From NCBI GenBank assembly GCA_029861655.1, contig JAOTZA010000048.1:1-14286 (forward strand): a stretch of 14,286 nt of DNA. Reading direction: 5' to 3'. Below the pieces are notes generated by a model. The model worked only from the letters and a program-made list of their open reading frames with translations, was not told the origin of the DNA and made no database searches. This stretch comes from Acidobacteriota bacterium (GTDB lineage: Bacteria; Acidobacteriota; Thermoanaerobaculia; Multivoradales; JAHEKO01). Positions 7,269-14,048 of the stretch are shown piece by piece (within the stretch, counting starts at the first letter, position 1; each line of letters starts with the position of its first letter). The position numbers were made by a program, and so were the translations under genes.

Positions 7269-7799
7269 CTAACCGGATCCCAGCAGCTCCGAGAGCCGGT
7301 CGCCGGCTCGCGCCAGCCGCGCCAGCGCACCCGTCGGAACCCGGTTGAGCTGTTGATAGAGCCGATCACCGGTCTCGAAGAAATCGTGAAGCGCTCGCAG
7401 CCGTTCGCGGGTGAGCTCCGCGACCTCCGGATCCCTATCCATGTCCGCAACGCAGGATCGAAGTGCCTCGATCGTCGGCTTCATCTCCCGGCTCCTACGT
7501 CGCTCGAGGATGGCGCGAAACATCTCCCATACATCACCAACGGTTTCGAAATAGTCACGACGGTCGCCCAACCGATGAGCGACGCGCACAATGCCCCAAT
7601 CCTGGAGCTCCCTCAGGCTGACACTGACGTGCGACCGGGCGATTCCGAGCGTGTCGACGATCTGCTCTGCGTGAAGCGGCTCGGAGCTGACGTAGAGAAG
7701 AGCGTGAATCTGCGCGATCGTTCGATTGACTCCCCAACGATTGCCCATTTCACCCCAGTGAAGAACGAATCGCTGTACGACCTCTGGAAGTTCCTTCAT
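7269..7799 (-). CDS. GbsR/MarR family transcriptional regulator
   Basis: This is a 176-residue DNA-binding regulator of the GbsR branch of the MarR superfamily. The N-terminal signature HWGEMGNRWGVNRTIAQIHALL (14-35) leads into a winged helix-turn-helix. The positioning helix lies at about 44-51 and the recognition helix at about 52-66 (ARSHVSVSLRELQDW). The wing ends in GDRRDYFE (78-85), and an alpha-helical C-terminal dimerisation part runs from about 100 to 170. I chose the ATG at 7799 rather than the upstream in-frame ATG at 7856, because family homology begins there and it follows a purine-rich AGAAAGAAAAGAA tract. The upstream start would also overlap the YceI gene region more tightly. 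GbsR relatives respond to choline or other small ligands. Here the gene follows a YceI gene and precedes a TRAP importer, either of which could be its target. An inverted repeat over the leader suggests autoregulation. Confidence 0.93.
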   Translation of the reverse strand: MKELPEVVQRFVLHWGEMGNRWGVNRTIAQIHALLYVSSEPLHAEQIVDTLGIARSHVSVSLRELQDWGIVRVAHRLGDRRDYFETVGDVWEMFRAILERRRSREMKPTIEALRSCVADMDRDPEVAELTRERLRALHDFFETGDRLYQQLNRVPTGALARLARAGDRLSELLGSG

Positions 7800-7807
7800 T
7801 TCTTTTC

Positions 7808-7825
7808 TTTCTGATATTCCAGAAA
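7808..7825. promoter_or_regulatory. Candidate operator: TTTCTG-N6-CAGAAA inverted repeat
   Basis: A perfect 6-bp inverted repeat with a 6-bp AT-rich spacer lies 8 bases upstream of the regulator start codon and covers its purine-rich ribosome-binding region. The 18-bp dyad is the size bound by MarR-type dimers. Its position suggests autorepression. I found no second copy in the window. Confidence 0.4.
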
Positions 7826-7869
7826 TGTCCGGCACCAGCGACACGCGGATCACCAAACGGCGATTCGAG

Positions 7870-8496
7870 CTACTCCGCCGCTTCTTGCTCTTCTTGCTGT
7901 TTGACGGTCTCGAGATTGATCTCGATCAACACGTCATCGCCCAGGATTGCGCCGCCTTGGTCGAGCGCTCGGTTCCAGCTGATGCCCCACTGTTTGCGAT
8001 CGAGGGTGATCGACGTCTCGAAACCGGCGCGCAACCCACCGCGAAAGGACATCTCGCCAAGAAACCGTACCGGGAGAACGATCTCTCGGGCCACACCGTG
8101 CATGTTCAGCAATCCAGTGACCTGGTACTCCCCGTCTCCTGTCGCCTCGACCGAGGTGCTTTCGAACTCGATCGTCGGGAACTTCTCGGCGTCAAAGAAA
8201 TCAGACGCACGCAGATGGTCGTCTCGATCGCCGTTGGCGGTGTTGATGCTCGCGGTTTCGATGGTGAATCTCACCGACGAGTGCGCCGGCATCTCGGCGT
8301 CTCTGACGATCGTGCCCTCGAAGCCATCGAATGTGCCGTGCACCTTGGTCAGCAAGTGGCGAACCTTGAAGACGACGCTCGAGTGCGCGGGGTCGATCGA
8401 ATAGGTGTCGGCGCCGCTGGCGGGAGTTGCCGCAGGCACCAAGAACGCAACCAGTGCTGCGGCAGCGAATAGACACGAGTTCTTGCGAAATATCAT
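7870..8496 (-). CDS. YceI family periplasmic lipid-binding-type protein
   Basis: This 208-residue secreted protein has the YceI lipocalin-like fold, which binds isoprenoid or other amphiphilic molecules in the periplasm. A signal peptide covers about residues 1-29 (basic start, hydrophobic core 9-21, cleavage near ASGA/D). The mature part shows the family's ordered motifs: YSIDPAHSSVVFKVRHL (32-48), the NGDRDDHLRASDFFDAEKFP block (88-107), LLNMHGVAREIVLPV (129-143), and the C-terminal WGISWNRALDQGGAILGDDV (170-189). A glutamate- and glutamine-rich tail ends it. Translation starts at the ATG at 8496, backed by the best Shine-Dalgarno sequence in the window, AGGGAGA 6 nt upstream. The GbsR-like gene follows 70 bp downstream on the same strand, so the pair may be an operon. 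The bound ligand is unknown. Confidence 0.95.
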   Translation of the reverse strand: MIFRKNSCLFAAAALVAFLVPAATPASGADTYSIDPAHSSVVFKVRHLLTKVHGTFDGFEGTIVRDAEMPAHSSVRFTIETASINTANGDRDDHLRASDFFDAEKFPTIEFESTSVEATGDGEYQVTGLLNMHGVAREIVLPVRFLGEMSFRGGLRAGFETSITLDRKQWGISWNRALDQGGAILGDDVLIEINLETVKQQEEQEAAE

Positions 8497-8502
8497 CGAT
8501 GG

Positions 8503-8509
8503 TCTCCCT
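8503..8509 (-). promoter_or_regulatory. Strong Shine-Dalgarno of the YceI gene
   Basis: On the - strand AGGGAGA lies 6 nt before the ATG at 8496 and fixes that start. It contrasts with the propeller, exporter and TAXI genes, which have no such site. Confidence 0.7.
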
Positions 8510-8516
8510 GAATGTG

Positions 8517-8528
8517 GATCGTACGATC
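8517..8528. promoter_or_regulatory. Perfect 12-bp palindrome upstream of the YceI gene
   Basis: GATCGTACGATC is a perfect palindrome located 20 bases upstream of the YceI start codon in the 68-bp gap after the propeller gene. It could be an operator for a dimeric regulator or a hairpin in the leader. No matching copy was noticed elsewhere. A TAGAAT sequence on the - strand at about 8561-8566 could be a -10 box but has no clear -35 partner. Confidence 0.3.
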
Positions 8529-8564
8529 TGCGGAGGCGGAACGCCCCACGTAAGAGCGGGTATT

Positions 8565-10094
8565 CTACGGTAGTTCGTACATCGCGGCCTCGCGGTCGTT
8601 TCGCATCAGCAGATAGCGGCCGACCAGCGCTGGCACGTTCCAGGTTTTGCGCCGAAAGGCCTCGAAACTGCCCAGCTTCTTGACTTCCTCCGTCGTCGGC
8701 TCGAGAAGAAAAACCTCTCCCTTCTCGCTCGACAGGAGAAGAAGATCATCCGCCAAAAGAACCTGGCCGTGTCCATAACGTCCCTTCTTCCAGCATCGTT
8801 CGCCGGTTTCCGGGTCGAGACACACCAGGACACCATCGTCGAGACCAAAGACATTCCCTTGATGGAGAACGACATTCGTGAACTTCGCCTTGAGCCTCGG
8901 GCTTTCCCAGACCAGAGTCGCCCCGAGACTGCCATCCTCGGTCGCCTCGATTGCCAGGACCTTGCTGCCGATTCCATAGCCACTGGAGATCAGAAGCCGG
9001 TTGCCGGGCAACACCACCGGCATCGCGACGTTTGGTTGCTCGCCGGGCCACGGGTGGCTCCACAAAACCGCCCCGGTCTCGGGGTCATGACCGGCGACGC
9101 TCGCACGGTTCAAGATGATGATCTGGCGGTGTCCCGCAAGCGTCGCTTCCAGGGGTGACGAGTAGCTCGAGCCGTCTTTTCCTCCGCCCCAGACCCAGTC
9201 GCCAGACACGACATCGTAGGCCACCAACGAGCGCTCATCCTTGCCACCGGCGCTGACAACGACACGGCCATCGACAACAAGCGGCGAGCCGCTCATGCCC
9301 CATTCCGGAATCGAGCCCCCGTGCTCGGAAATGATGTCGTGCGACCACAACGCCTCACCGGTCCCGAAGTCCAGCGCCGTCAAGACACCGGTAGCTCCGA
9401 GTGTGAAAACCCGGCCCCCGGAGATCGTGGGTGTGGCGCGCGGCCCAATACCACCGATCGTAGTTTCGAATCGGGCTTGGTATCCGTAGCGCCATCTGCC
9501 TTCCCCAGACCACAGGTCGTAGGCAACTACCTGTTCCTCGGAACCTTGCTGCTCCTGGGTCACGGCAAGATCTCCAGAAACCGCGAACCCCGACCATCCC
9601 TCACCCACCCCGCGGCGCCACACCTCGGCCGGTGAGCTGTTCTTCCAATCCCGGCCCAAACCGGCGCCCGCAACGGTGGCATTTCGATTCGGACCTAGAA
9701 ACTGTGGATAGTTCCCAAACGCGGCACGAGTCGTTTGATGTTCTTCCGATCGGGACACCTCGTCGGTTCCCGGCCTACCCAGTCCCTGCCAGCTGATGAT
9801 CGGTCGGAGGTCTCCTGTGACTCCGCGGATCGTCAGCAACCGGCTCGCTCCAAACACCGCCAGGAGCACGATGGCGAGCACGATGATCCGGGTCTTCCAA
9901 CGCGCCCGGGAGAAAAGCAGGAACCACAGAAGCAGCAGAAGCGCGCCGATCACACCGACGGCGATCGACAACATCACCCGGTACTGTCGCGTGTCCTGAG
10001 GCATCACCCATACCCAGGCCTCGGCAAGAGTCAGTAGAGCGACCAGGACCCCCGCCGGCCAGAGACGAAGAGGCTTTCGAAAGGTCGGTTCCAT
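8565..10094 (-). CDS. Membrane-anchored PQQ-like beta-propeller repeat protein
   Basis: This 509-residue protein has three predicted N-terminal membrane segments (about 12-32, 40-62, 68-87) and then a beta-propeller from about 125 to the end. The propeller is shown by repeated D-x-x-x-G-x-x-x-W blade endings at 193-201, 242-250, 294-302, 337-345 and 427-435. Such motifs occur in PQQ enzymes and in BamB-like scaffold proteins. No quinoprotein dehydrogenase active-site signature or haem motif is visible, so enzymatic PQQ use is not supported and a binding or scaffolding role is more likely. The propeller probably faces the periplasm. The frame is open up to 10169, but I chose the ATG at 10094. 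The upstream part would run into the divergent exporter gene, and the 10094 codon sits 6 nt from a -10-like TATCAT. It is followed at 68 bp by the YceI gene. Confidence 0.88.
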   Translation of the reverse strand: MEPTFRKPLRLWPAGVLVALLTLAEAWVWVMPQDTRQYRVMLSIAVGVIGALLLLLWFLLFSRARWKTRIIVLAIVLLAVFGASRLLTIRGVTGDLRPIISWQGLGRPGTDEVSRSEEHQTTRAAFGNYPQFLGPNRNATVAGAGLGRDWKNSSPAEVWRRGVGEGWSGFAVSGDLAVTQEQQGSEEQVVAYDLWSGEGRWRYGYQARFETTIGGIGPRATPTISGGRVFTLGATGVLTALDFGTGEALWSHDIISEHGGSIPEWGMSGSPLVVDGRVVVSAGGKDERSLVAYDVVSGDWVWGGGKDGSSYSSPLEATLAGHRQIIILNRASVAGHDPETGAVLWSHPWPGEQPNVAMPVVLPGNRLLISSGYGIGSKVLAIEATEDGSLGATLVWESPRLKAKFTNVVLHQGNVFGLDDGVLVCLDPETGERCWKKGRYGHGQVLLADDLLLLSSEKGEVFLLEPTTEEVKKLGSFEAFRRKTWNVPALVGRYLLMRNDREAAMYELP

Positions 10095-10111
10095 CCGACT
10101 ATGATAGCGAG
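10095..10111. promoter_or_regulatory. Symmetric divergent promoter core, probably leaderless both ways
   Basis: Only 17 bp separate two divergent ATG codons (10094 on -, 10112 on +). Their centre is CTATGATAG (10099-10107). It supplies TATGAT (10100-10105) to the + strand and TATCAT (10106-10101) to the - strand. Each hexamer ends exactly 6 nt before its ATG, where transcription normally starts. No Shine-Dalgarno sequence fits in either gap. -35 boxes are weak (TTCGAA at 10076-10081 on +). Confidence 0.5.
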
Positions 10112-12001
10112 ATGAGTCCCGAGCCTGGAAACAAACCGAAGGCCGCACAACCTCCCGAGAAGAAGCCAAAGGTCAAGCTCGATGCAGTGTGGCGCGAGGC
10201 CCGGCAGGTGGTCTGGGAGCACCGCGGCCGCATGGCGGTGGGTCTCGGCTTGCTCCTCGTCGGGCGGCTCGCGGGGCTGGTTCTTCCCGCCTCGACAAAG
10301 TTCCTGATCGACGAGGTCATCGGTAAGAGCCGGACCGATCTTCTCTTTCCCATCGCCGCCGCCGCCGCCGTCGGCACGGTCGTCCAAGCGGGTTCCTCTT
10401 TCTCGTTGGCCTTGCTTCTGGGCGCGGCGGCACAACGGTCGATCAACGATCTACGGGTCAAGGTTCAACGGCATATCGGCCGGTTACCGATCAGCTACTT
10501 CGAGGAACACAAGTCGGGCGAGCTCATCTCCCGGATCATGAACGACGCCGAGGGCGTACGGAACCTCGTGGGAACCGGTTTTGTCAATTTGATCGGCGGC
10601 GCTGTCACCTCGGTGGTGGCATTCGCCTTTCTCTTGTGGCTCAACTGGCGGTTGACACTGGTGACCATGATCTTCATGACCGCATTCGCCGTCGTTATGG
10701 GCGTTGGCTTCAACCATCTGCGGCCGTTGTTCCGTAACCGCGGCAAGATCCAGGCTGAGATCACCGGCCGGCTCGCCGAAAGTCTAGGCGGCTCCCGCGT
10801 GGTCAAGGCCTACACCGCCGAAGAGAGAGAGAGCGAGATCTTTAGCGCCAAGGCCGAGAAGCTTCTCGACAACGTCGTCAAGTCCGTGATCGGAGTGTCG
10901 GCAATCACTACTCTGGGAGCGATGATCTTCGGGCTCGCCGGACTGACGATGGGTGTCCTGGGCACCCGGGGTGTGTTGCGCAACGAGATGACCGTAGGCG
11001 ACCTCTTCACCTTCATCATCTTCACCGGCGTGATGGTGACCCCGCTGATTCAAATGAGCTCGATCGCAACTCAGTTCACCGAGGCCTTTGCCGGGCTCGA
11101 CCGCATCCGCGAGGTGTTTTCCGAAGCCACCGAGGACGAAGGCGACGAAGAGCGTCGCAGCGTCACGCGCCTGAGCGGTGAAGTGGTCTTCGAGGACGTG
11201 CACTTCGAGTACAAGCCGGGGACTCCGGTCTTGCACGACGTGTCCTTTGTCGCACCGGCAGGATCGACAACGGCCCTGGTGGGCTCGAGCGGCGCCGGCA
11301 AGAGCACGATCATCGGACTTATTCTGGCTTTTCGAAGACCGGGAACCGGCCGAGTCCTGGTCGATGGCGAAGACCTGGCGAATCTCAAGGTGCGTGAATA
11401 CCGCTCACAACTGGCGGTCGTTCTCCAGGACGACTTCCTCTTCGACGGCACCATCGATGAGAACATCTCGTACAGCCGGCCTGAGGCAACACCCGAGGAG
11501 ATCCGCCGCGCGGCTCAGCTCGCACATTGCGACGAGTTCGTCGGCACCTTCGAAGACGGCTACGAAACCATCATCGGAGAGCGGGGAGTCAAGCTCTCGG
11601 GCGGCCAGCGGCAGCGTGTGACCATCGCTCGTGCGATCCTGGCGGACCCACGAATCCTCATTCTCGACGAAGCCACATCGAGCCTCGATTCCGAAAGCGA
11701 GCAATGGATCCAGGAAGGCCTCCGGACCCTCAAGCAGGGGCGCACCACGTTCGTCATCGCGCATCGATTGTCGACCATCCGCAATGCAGATCAGATTCTG
11801 GTGATCGAAGAAGGTCGGATTCTGGAGCGTGGCAGCCACCAAGAGCTTCTGTTGCAGGCCGGGCGGTACAAAGAGCTCTACGAAAAGCAGTACCGCATCG
11901 AGAGCGACCTCTTTGTAAACCCCGGCGAGGAACCGGCTGAGGAGGCGACTGACGTGGCGCCCGAGATCGCCGCTCGCTCGGATATCCCCCGGAACCTGTA
12001 G
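10112..12001 (+). CDS. ABC exporter, fused permease and ATPase (MsbA-like)
   Basis: This is a 629-residue half-transporter with membrane and ATPase domains in one chain, expected to act as a homodimer exporting lipids, drugs or peptides. A charged, lysine/proline-rich N-terminus (1-25) precedes the six-helix membrane domain (about 40-330). The ATPase (about 355-590) has every key motif intact: aromatic A-loop Tyr367, Walker A GSSGAGKST (391-399), and Q-loop Gln439. The signature LSGGQ (495-499), Walker B ILILDE (515-520) with its catalytic Glu, D-loop SSLD (523-526) and H-loop His551 are also present. A short acidic tail follows residue 600. The sequence cannot separate a lipid A flippase (MsbA) from a multidrug exporter of the same family, so I give no gene symbol. 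The antiporter gene begins 6 bp after the stop. Expression probably comes from the compact divergent promoter shared with the propeller gene. Confidence 0.95.
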   Translation: MSPEPGNKPKAAQPPEKKPKVKLDAVWREARQVVWEHRGRMAVGLGLLLVGRLAGLVLPASTKFLIDEVIGKSRTDLLFPIAAAAAVGTVVQAGSSFSLALLLGAAAQRSINDLRVKVQRHIGRLPISYFEEHKSGELISRIMNDAEGVRNLVGTGFVNLIGGAVTSVVAFAFLLWLNWRLTLVTMIFMTAFAVVMGVGFNHLRPLFRNRGKIQAEITGRLAESLGGSRVVKAYTAEERESEIFSAKAEKLLDNVVKSVIGVSAITTLGAMIFGLAGLTMGVLGTRGVLRNEMTVGDLFTFIIFTGVMVTPLIQMSSIATQFTEAFAGLDRIREVFSEATEDEGDEERRSVTRLSGEVVFEDVHFEYKPGTPVLHDVSFVAPAGSTTALVGSSGAGKSTIIGLILAFRRPGTGRVLVDGEDLANLKVREYRSQLAVVLQDDFLFDGTIDENISYSRPEATPEEIRRAAQLAHCDEFVGTFEDGYETIIGERGVKLSGGQRQRVTIARAILADPRILILDEATSSLDSESEQWIQEGLRTLKQGRTTFVIAHRLSTIRNADQILVIEEGRILERGSHQELLLQAGRYKELYEKQYRIESDLFVNPGEEPAEEATDVAPEIAARSDIPRNL

Positions 12002-12007
12002 TACCCC

Positions 12008-12940
12008 GTGGATCTTTTGCTTGTTCTGCTGGGTGTCGCTCTCCTCTATTGGGGCGGCGAGGCTCTGGTCCGTGGATCGGTATCGCTGGCCCGTCTCTTG
12101 GGTCTTTCACCCCTCGTGATCGGCCTCACGGTCGTTTCGTTCGGTACCTCTACCCCCGAGCTCGCCTCGACCCTGGCGGCTACCCTGCGCGGCTCGCCCG
12201 AAGTGGCATTCGGCAACGTCGTCGGCTCCAACATCGCCAACATCGGCTTGATCCTCGGGCTGTCGACGATGCTGTGGCCCATCGCGACCACACCGAAGTT
12301 TCTGCGGCGGGAAGTGCCCTTCATGCTGGTAGCTAGCGCTCTGCTGTTTCCGATGGTTCTCAATGGCGTCGTCACGCGGCTCGAGGGGCTCCTGCTTGTC
12401 GGCCTCCTGACGATCTTTCTCCTCTATCTGCTGCGTACGAGCCCGGGGCCCGAGACGATCGAGGAATTCGACGATGCCTTTGGGGAAGGTCGCTCCTCGA
12501 CCGCAAAGAGCCTGTTGTTGATCGCCGGCGGCATAATCCTTCTGGTCCTCGGCGCGAGAGCCCTGGTCACCGGCGGTATCAACATCGCGCGAGTTCTCGG
12601 CATCAGCGAACGAGTCATCGGGCTGACCATGGTGGCCTTGGGCACGAGTCTCCCCGAACTGGCCAGCTCAATCGCCGCCGCCCGCAATCGTGAAACCGGC
12701 ATCTTGCTCGGCAACCTGATCGGATCCAACATATTCAACGTTCTCGCCATCCTGGGCACGACCGCGATGATCCGTCCGGTGCACGTGGACCCGCAGGGGG
12801 TGTGGCTCGACCTGGCCGTGATGCTCGGGGTGAGCGCCCTTGTGTGGCCTTTTCTCGCCACCAAGCTCGAGCTCGAGCGCTGGGAAGGCTTTGTCTTGCT
12901 GACGCTCTACGGCTTCTACATCTTCTATCTGTTTGTTTAG
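12008..12940 (+). CDS. Calcium/sodium antiporter, CaCA family (YrbG-like)
   Basis: This is a 310-residue inner-membrane cation/Ca2+ exchanger-family antiporter. Its two inverted halves each carry the alpha-repeat that forms the ion path: GTSTPEL (46-52) with GNVVGSNIANIG (69-80), and GTSLPEL (212-218) with GNLIGSNIFNV (235-245). The paired glutamates at about 51 and 217 are the expected cation ligands. About ten membrane segments fill the chain. A short acidic cytoplasmic loop (about 148-163) joins the halves, much shorter than the regulatory loop of eukaryotic exchangers. It starts with GTG at 12008, 6 bp after the exporter stop, so co-transcription is likely. There is no clear ribosome-binding site. 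It probably exports Ca2+ in exchange for Na+ or H+; the exact ion pair is inferred from the family. Confidence 0.94.
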   Translation: MDLLLVLLGVALLYWGGEALVRGSVSLARLLGLSPLVIGLTVVSFGTSTPELASTLAATLRGSPEVAFGNVVGSNIANIGLILGLSTMLWPIATTPKFLRREVPFMLVASALLFPMVLNGVVTRLEGLLLVGLLTIFLLYLLRTSPGPETIEEFDDAFGEGRSSTAKSLLLIAGGIILLVLGARALVTGGINIARVLGISERVIGLTMVALGTSLPELASSIAAARNRETGILLGNLIGSNIFNVLAILGTTAMIRPVHVDPQGVWLDLAVMLGVSALVWPFLATKLELERWEGFVLLTLYGFYIFYLFV

Positions 12941-13069
12941 AGACCGATCGTGCGGTGGCCCATGTGGGCTATGCGGAGTTACCGGGCTAAGGACCGATGG
13001 TTTCCTCTCCGCGGCTGTTTCGGACACAATGCTCGCTTGGTCCAGCAAACCACGGAATCCGCGGGCAAG
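12941..13069 (+). other. 129-bp gap upstream of the hydrolase gene
   Basis: This gap holds no clear promoter. A short palindrome (GCCCA-TG-TGGGC, 12957-12968) lies near the antiporter stop. The hydrolase frame stays open through most of the gap, so a longer N-terminus cannot be fully excluded. Confidence 0.4.
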
Positions 13070-14023
13070 ATGCCTGAATCGATCGCGATCGGCGGCAAGA
13101 TCATCGCACCCGGCGAATCCGACGAGCTCGAGCTTCGGGTCGCGAGGTTACCCACCGGAGATTGGTTGTCTTTGCCGACCGTGATCTTGAACGGGCAGCG
13201 CAAGGGACCAGGAGTCTGGCTCGACGCCGCCATCCATGGCGACGAACTCAACGGGTTAGAGATCATCCGCCGGGTACTGGCAATTCTTGACCCCGCCAAG
13301 CTCGCCGGGCAGGTGTTGGCGGTACCCATCGTCAATGTCTTCGGGTTTGTCCAGCAAACTCGCTACTTGCCCGACCGGCGCGATTTGAATCGCAGCTTTC
13401 CGGGCTCAGCGCGCGGCTCGCTGGCTTCTCGAATCGCCCATCTGTTCATGACCGAGATCGTCGATCGCTGCCTCTACGGTCTGGACTTCCACACCGGTTC
13501 TCTACATAGAACCAACCTGCCACAGGTGCGTGGCGCACTCGACGATCCGGAGACTCTCCGAATCGGCAGGGCATTCGGCGCCCCGGTGCTCTTGAGTGCC
13601 GCGAAGATCAAGGGCTCGCTGCGTCAGGCCGCCGGACGTCGGGGCGCTCACGTCCTGGTTTACGAAGCGGGCGAACCACTGCGTTTCGATGAGCAAGCCA
13701 TCCAAGCCGGGGTCCAGGGAACCCTCGGGGTGCTGGCGGCGCTCGGTATGTGGGACTCCCCGGCCAAGGGTGAAACCAAACCGTTCGAGGCTTCAGCCAC
13801 CCGCTGGCTGCGAGCGTCTCGAAGCGGCGTCTTCCACCGCCACGCGAGCCTCGGAGACCGAGTTGCCAAACAGGAGACAATCGGTCGGATCTCGGACGTG
13901 TTGGGCCACGACGAACGGCCGGTCAAAGCATCGATCGCCGGGATGGTGATCGGTTACACCAACAATCCCCTCGTCCACCAGGGCGACGCCCTGATTCATC
14001 TGGCCAATCTGGAGAAAACCTAG
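13070..14023 (+). CDS. Succinylglutamate desuccinylase/aspartoacylase-like zinc hydrolase (M14 family)
   Basis: This 317-residue metal-dependent hydrolase belongs to the AstE/AspA branch of the M14 carboxypeptidase-like fold. The zinc ligands are visible: HGDE at 56-59 (His56, Glu59) and His141 in DFHTG (139-143). RDLNRSFPG (104-112) holds the substrate-binding Asn-Arg pair, and YEAGE (198-202) provides the likely catalytic glutamate. A C-terminal beta-barrel-like domain (about 245-315, SGVFHRHASLGD onward) is usual for this subgroup. Members cleave N-acyl amino acids or related amides. In other genomes they often sit beside RimK-like ligases, but none is present here, so the substrate is open. 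I chose the ATG at 13070 because homology begins right after it. The frame is open to 12950, but that extra 40 residues look unlike a conserved domain. It follows the antiporter by 129 bp. Confidence 0.88.
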   Translation: MPESIAIGGKIIAPGESDELELRVARLPTGDWLSLPTVILNGQRKGPGVWLDAAIHGDELNGLEIIRRVLAILDPAKLAGQVLAVPIVNVFGFVQQTRYLPDRRDLNRSFPGSARGSLASRIAHLFMTEIVDRCLYGLDFHTGSLHRTNLPQVRGALDDPETLRIGRAFGAPVLLSAAKIKGSLRQAAGRRGAHVLVYEAGEPLRFDEQAIQAGVQGTLGVLAALGMWDSPAKGETKPFEASATRWLRASRSGVFHRHASLGDRVAKQETIGRISDVLGHDERPVKASIAGMVIGYTNNPLVHQGDALIHLANLEKT

Positions 14024-14048
14024 CCCCTTCGCGCTGTGCCTGAGGCTA
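14021..14048. terminator. Weak inverted repeat spanning both convergent stop codons
   Basis: TAGCC (14021-14025) and GGCTA (14044-14048) form a 5-bp inverted repeat. Each arm begins with the TAG stop of one convergent gene, the hydrolase on + and WS/DGAT on -. The loop is long (18 nt) and no T-run follows, so a terminator role is only possible. Confidence 0.2.

Noticed and set aside
5873..7348. A 491-residue open frame on the + strand opposite the TAXI gene
   Set aside because: It lies antisense to a recognised binding protein and runs through the palindromic element. It has no recognisable domain and is explained by high GC content.
10095..10169. The N-terminal extension of the propeller protein to an ATG at 10169
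   Set aside because: It would overlap the divergent exporter gene and removes the symmetric promoter geometry. The membrane segments start normally from the ATG at 10094.
12950..13069. A longer start for the M14-type hydrolase
   Set aside because: The 40 extra residues look unlike conserved sequence and the family domain begins just after the ATG at 13070. It is kept as a possibility only.
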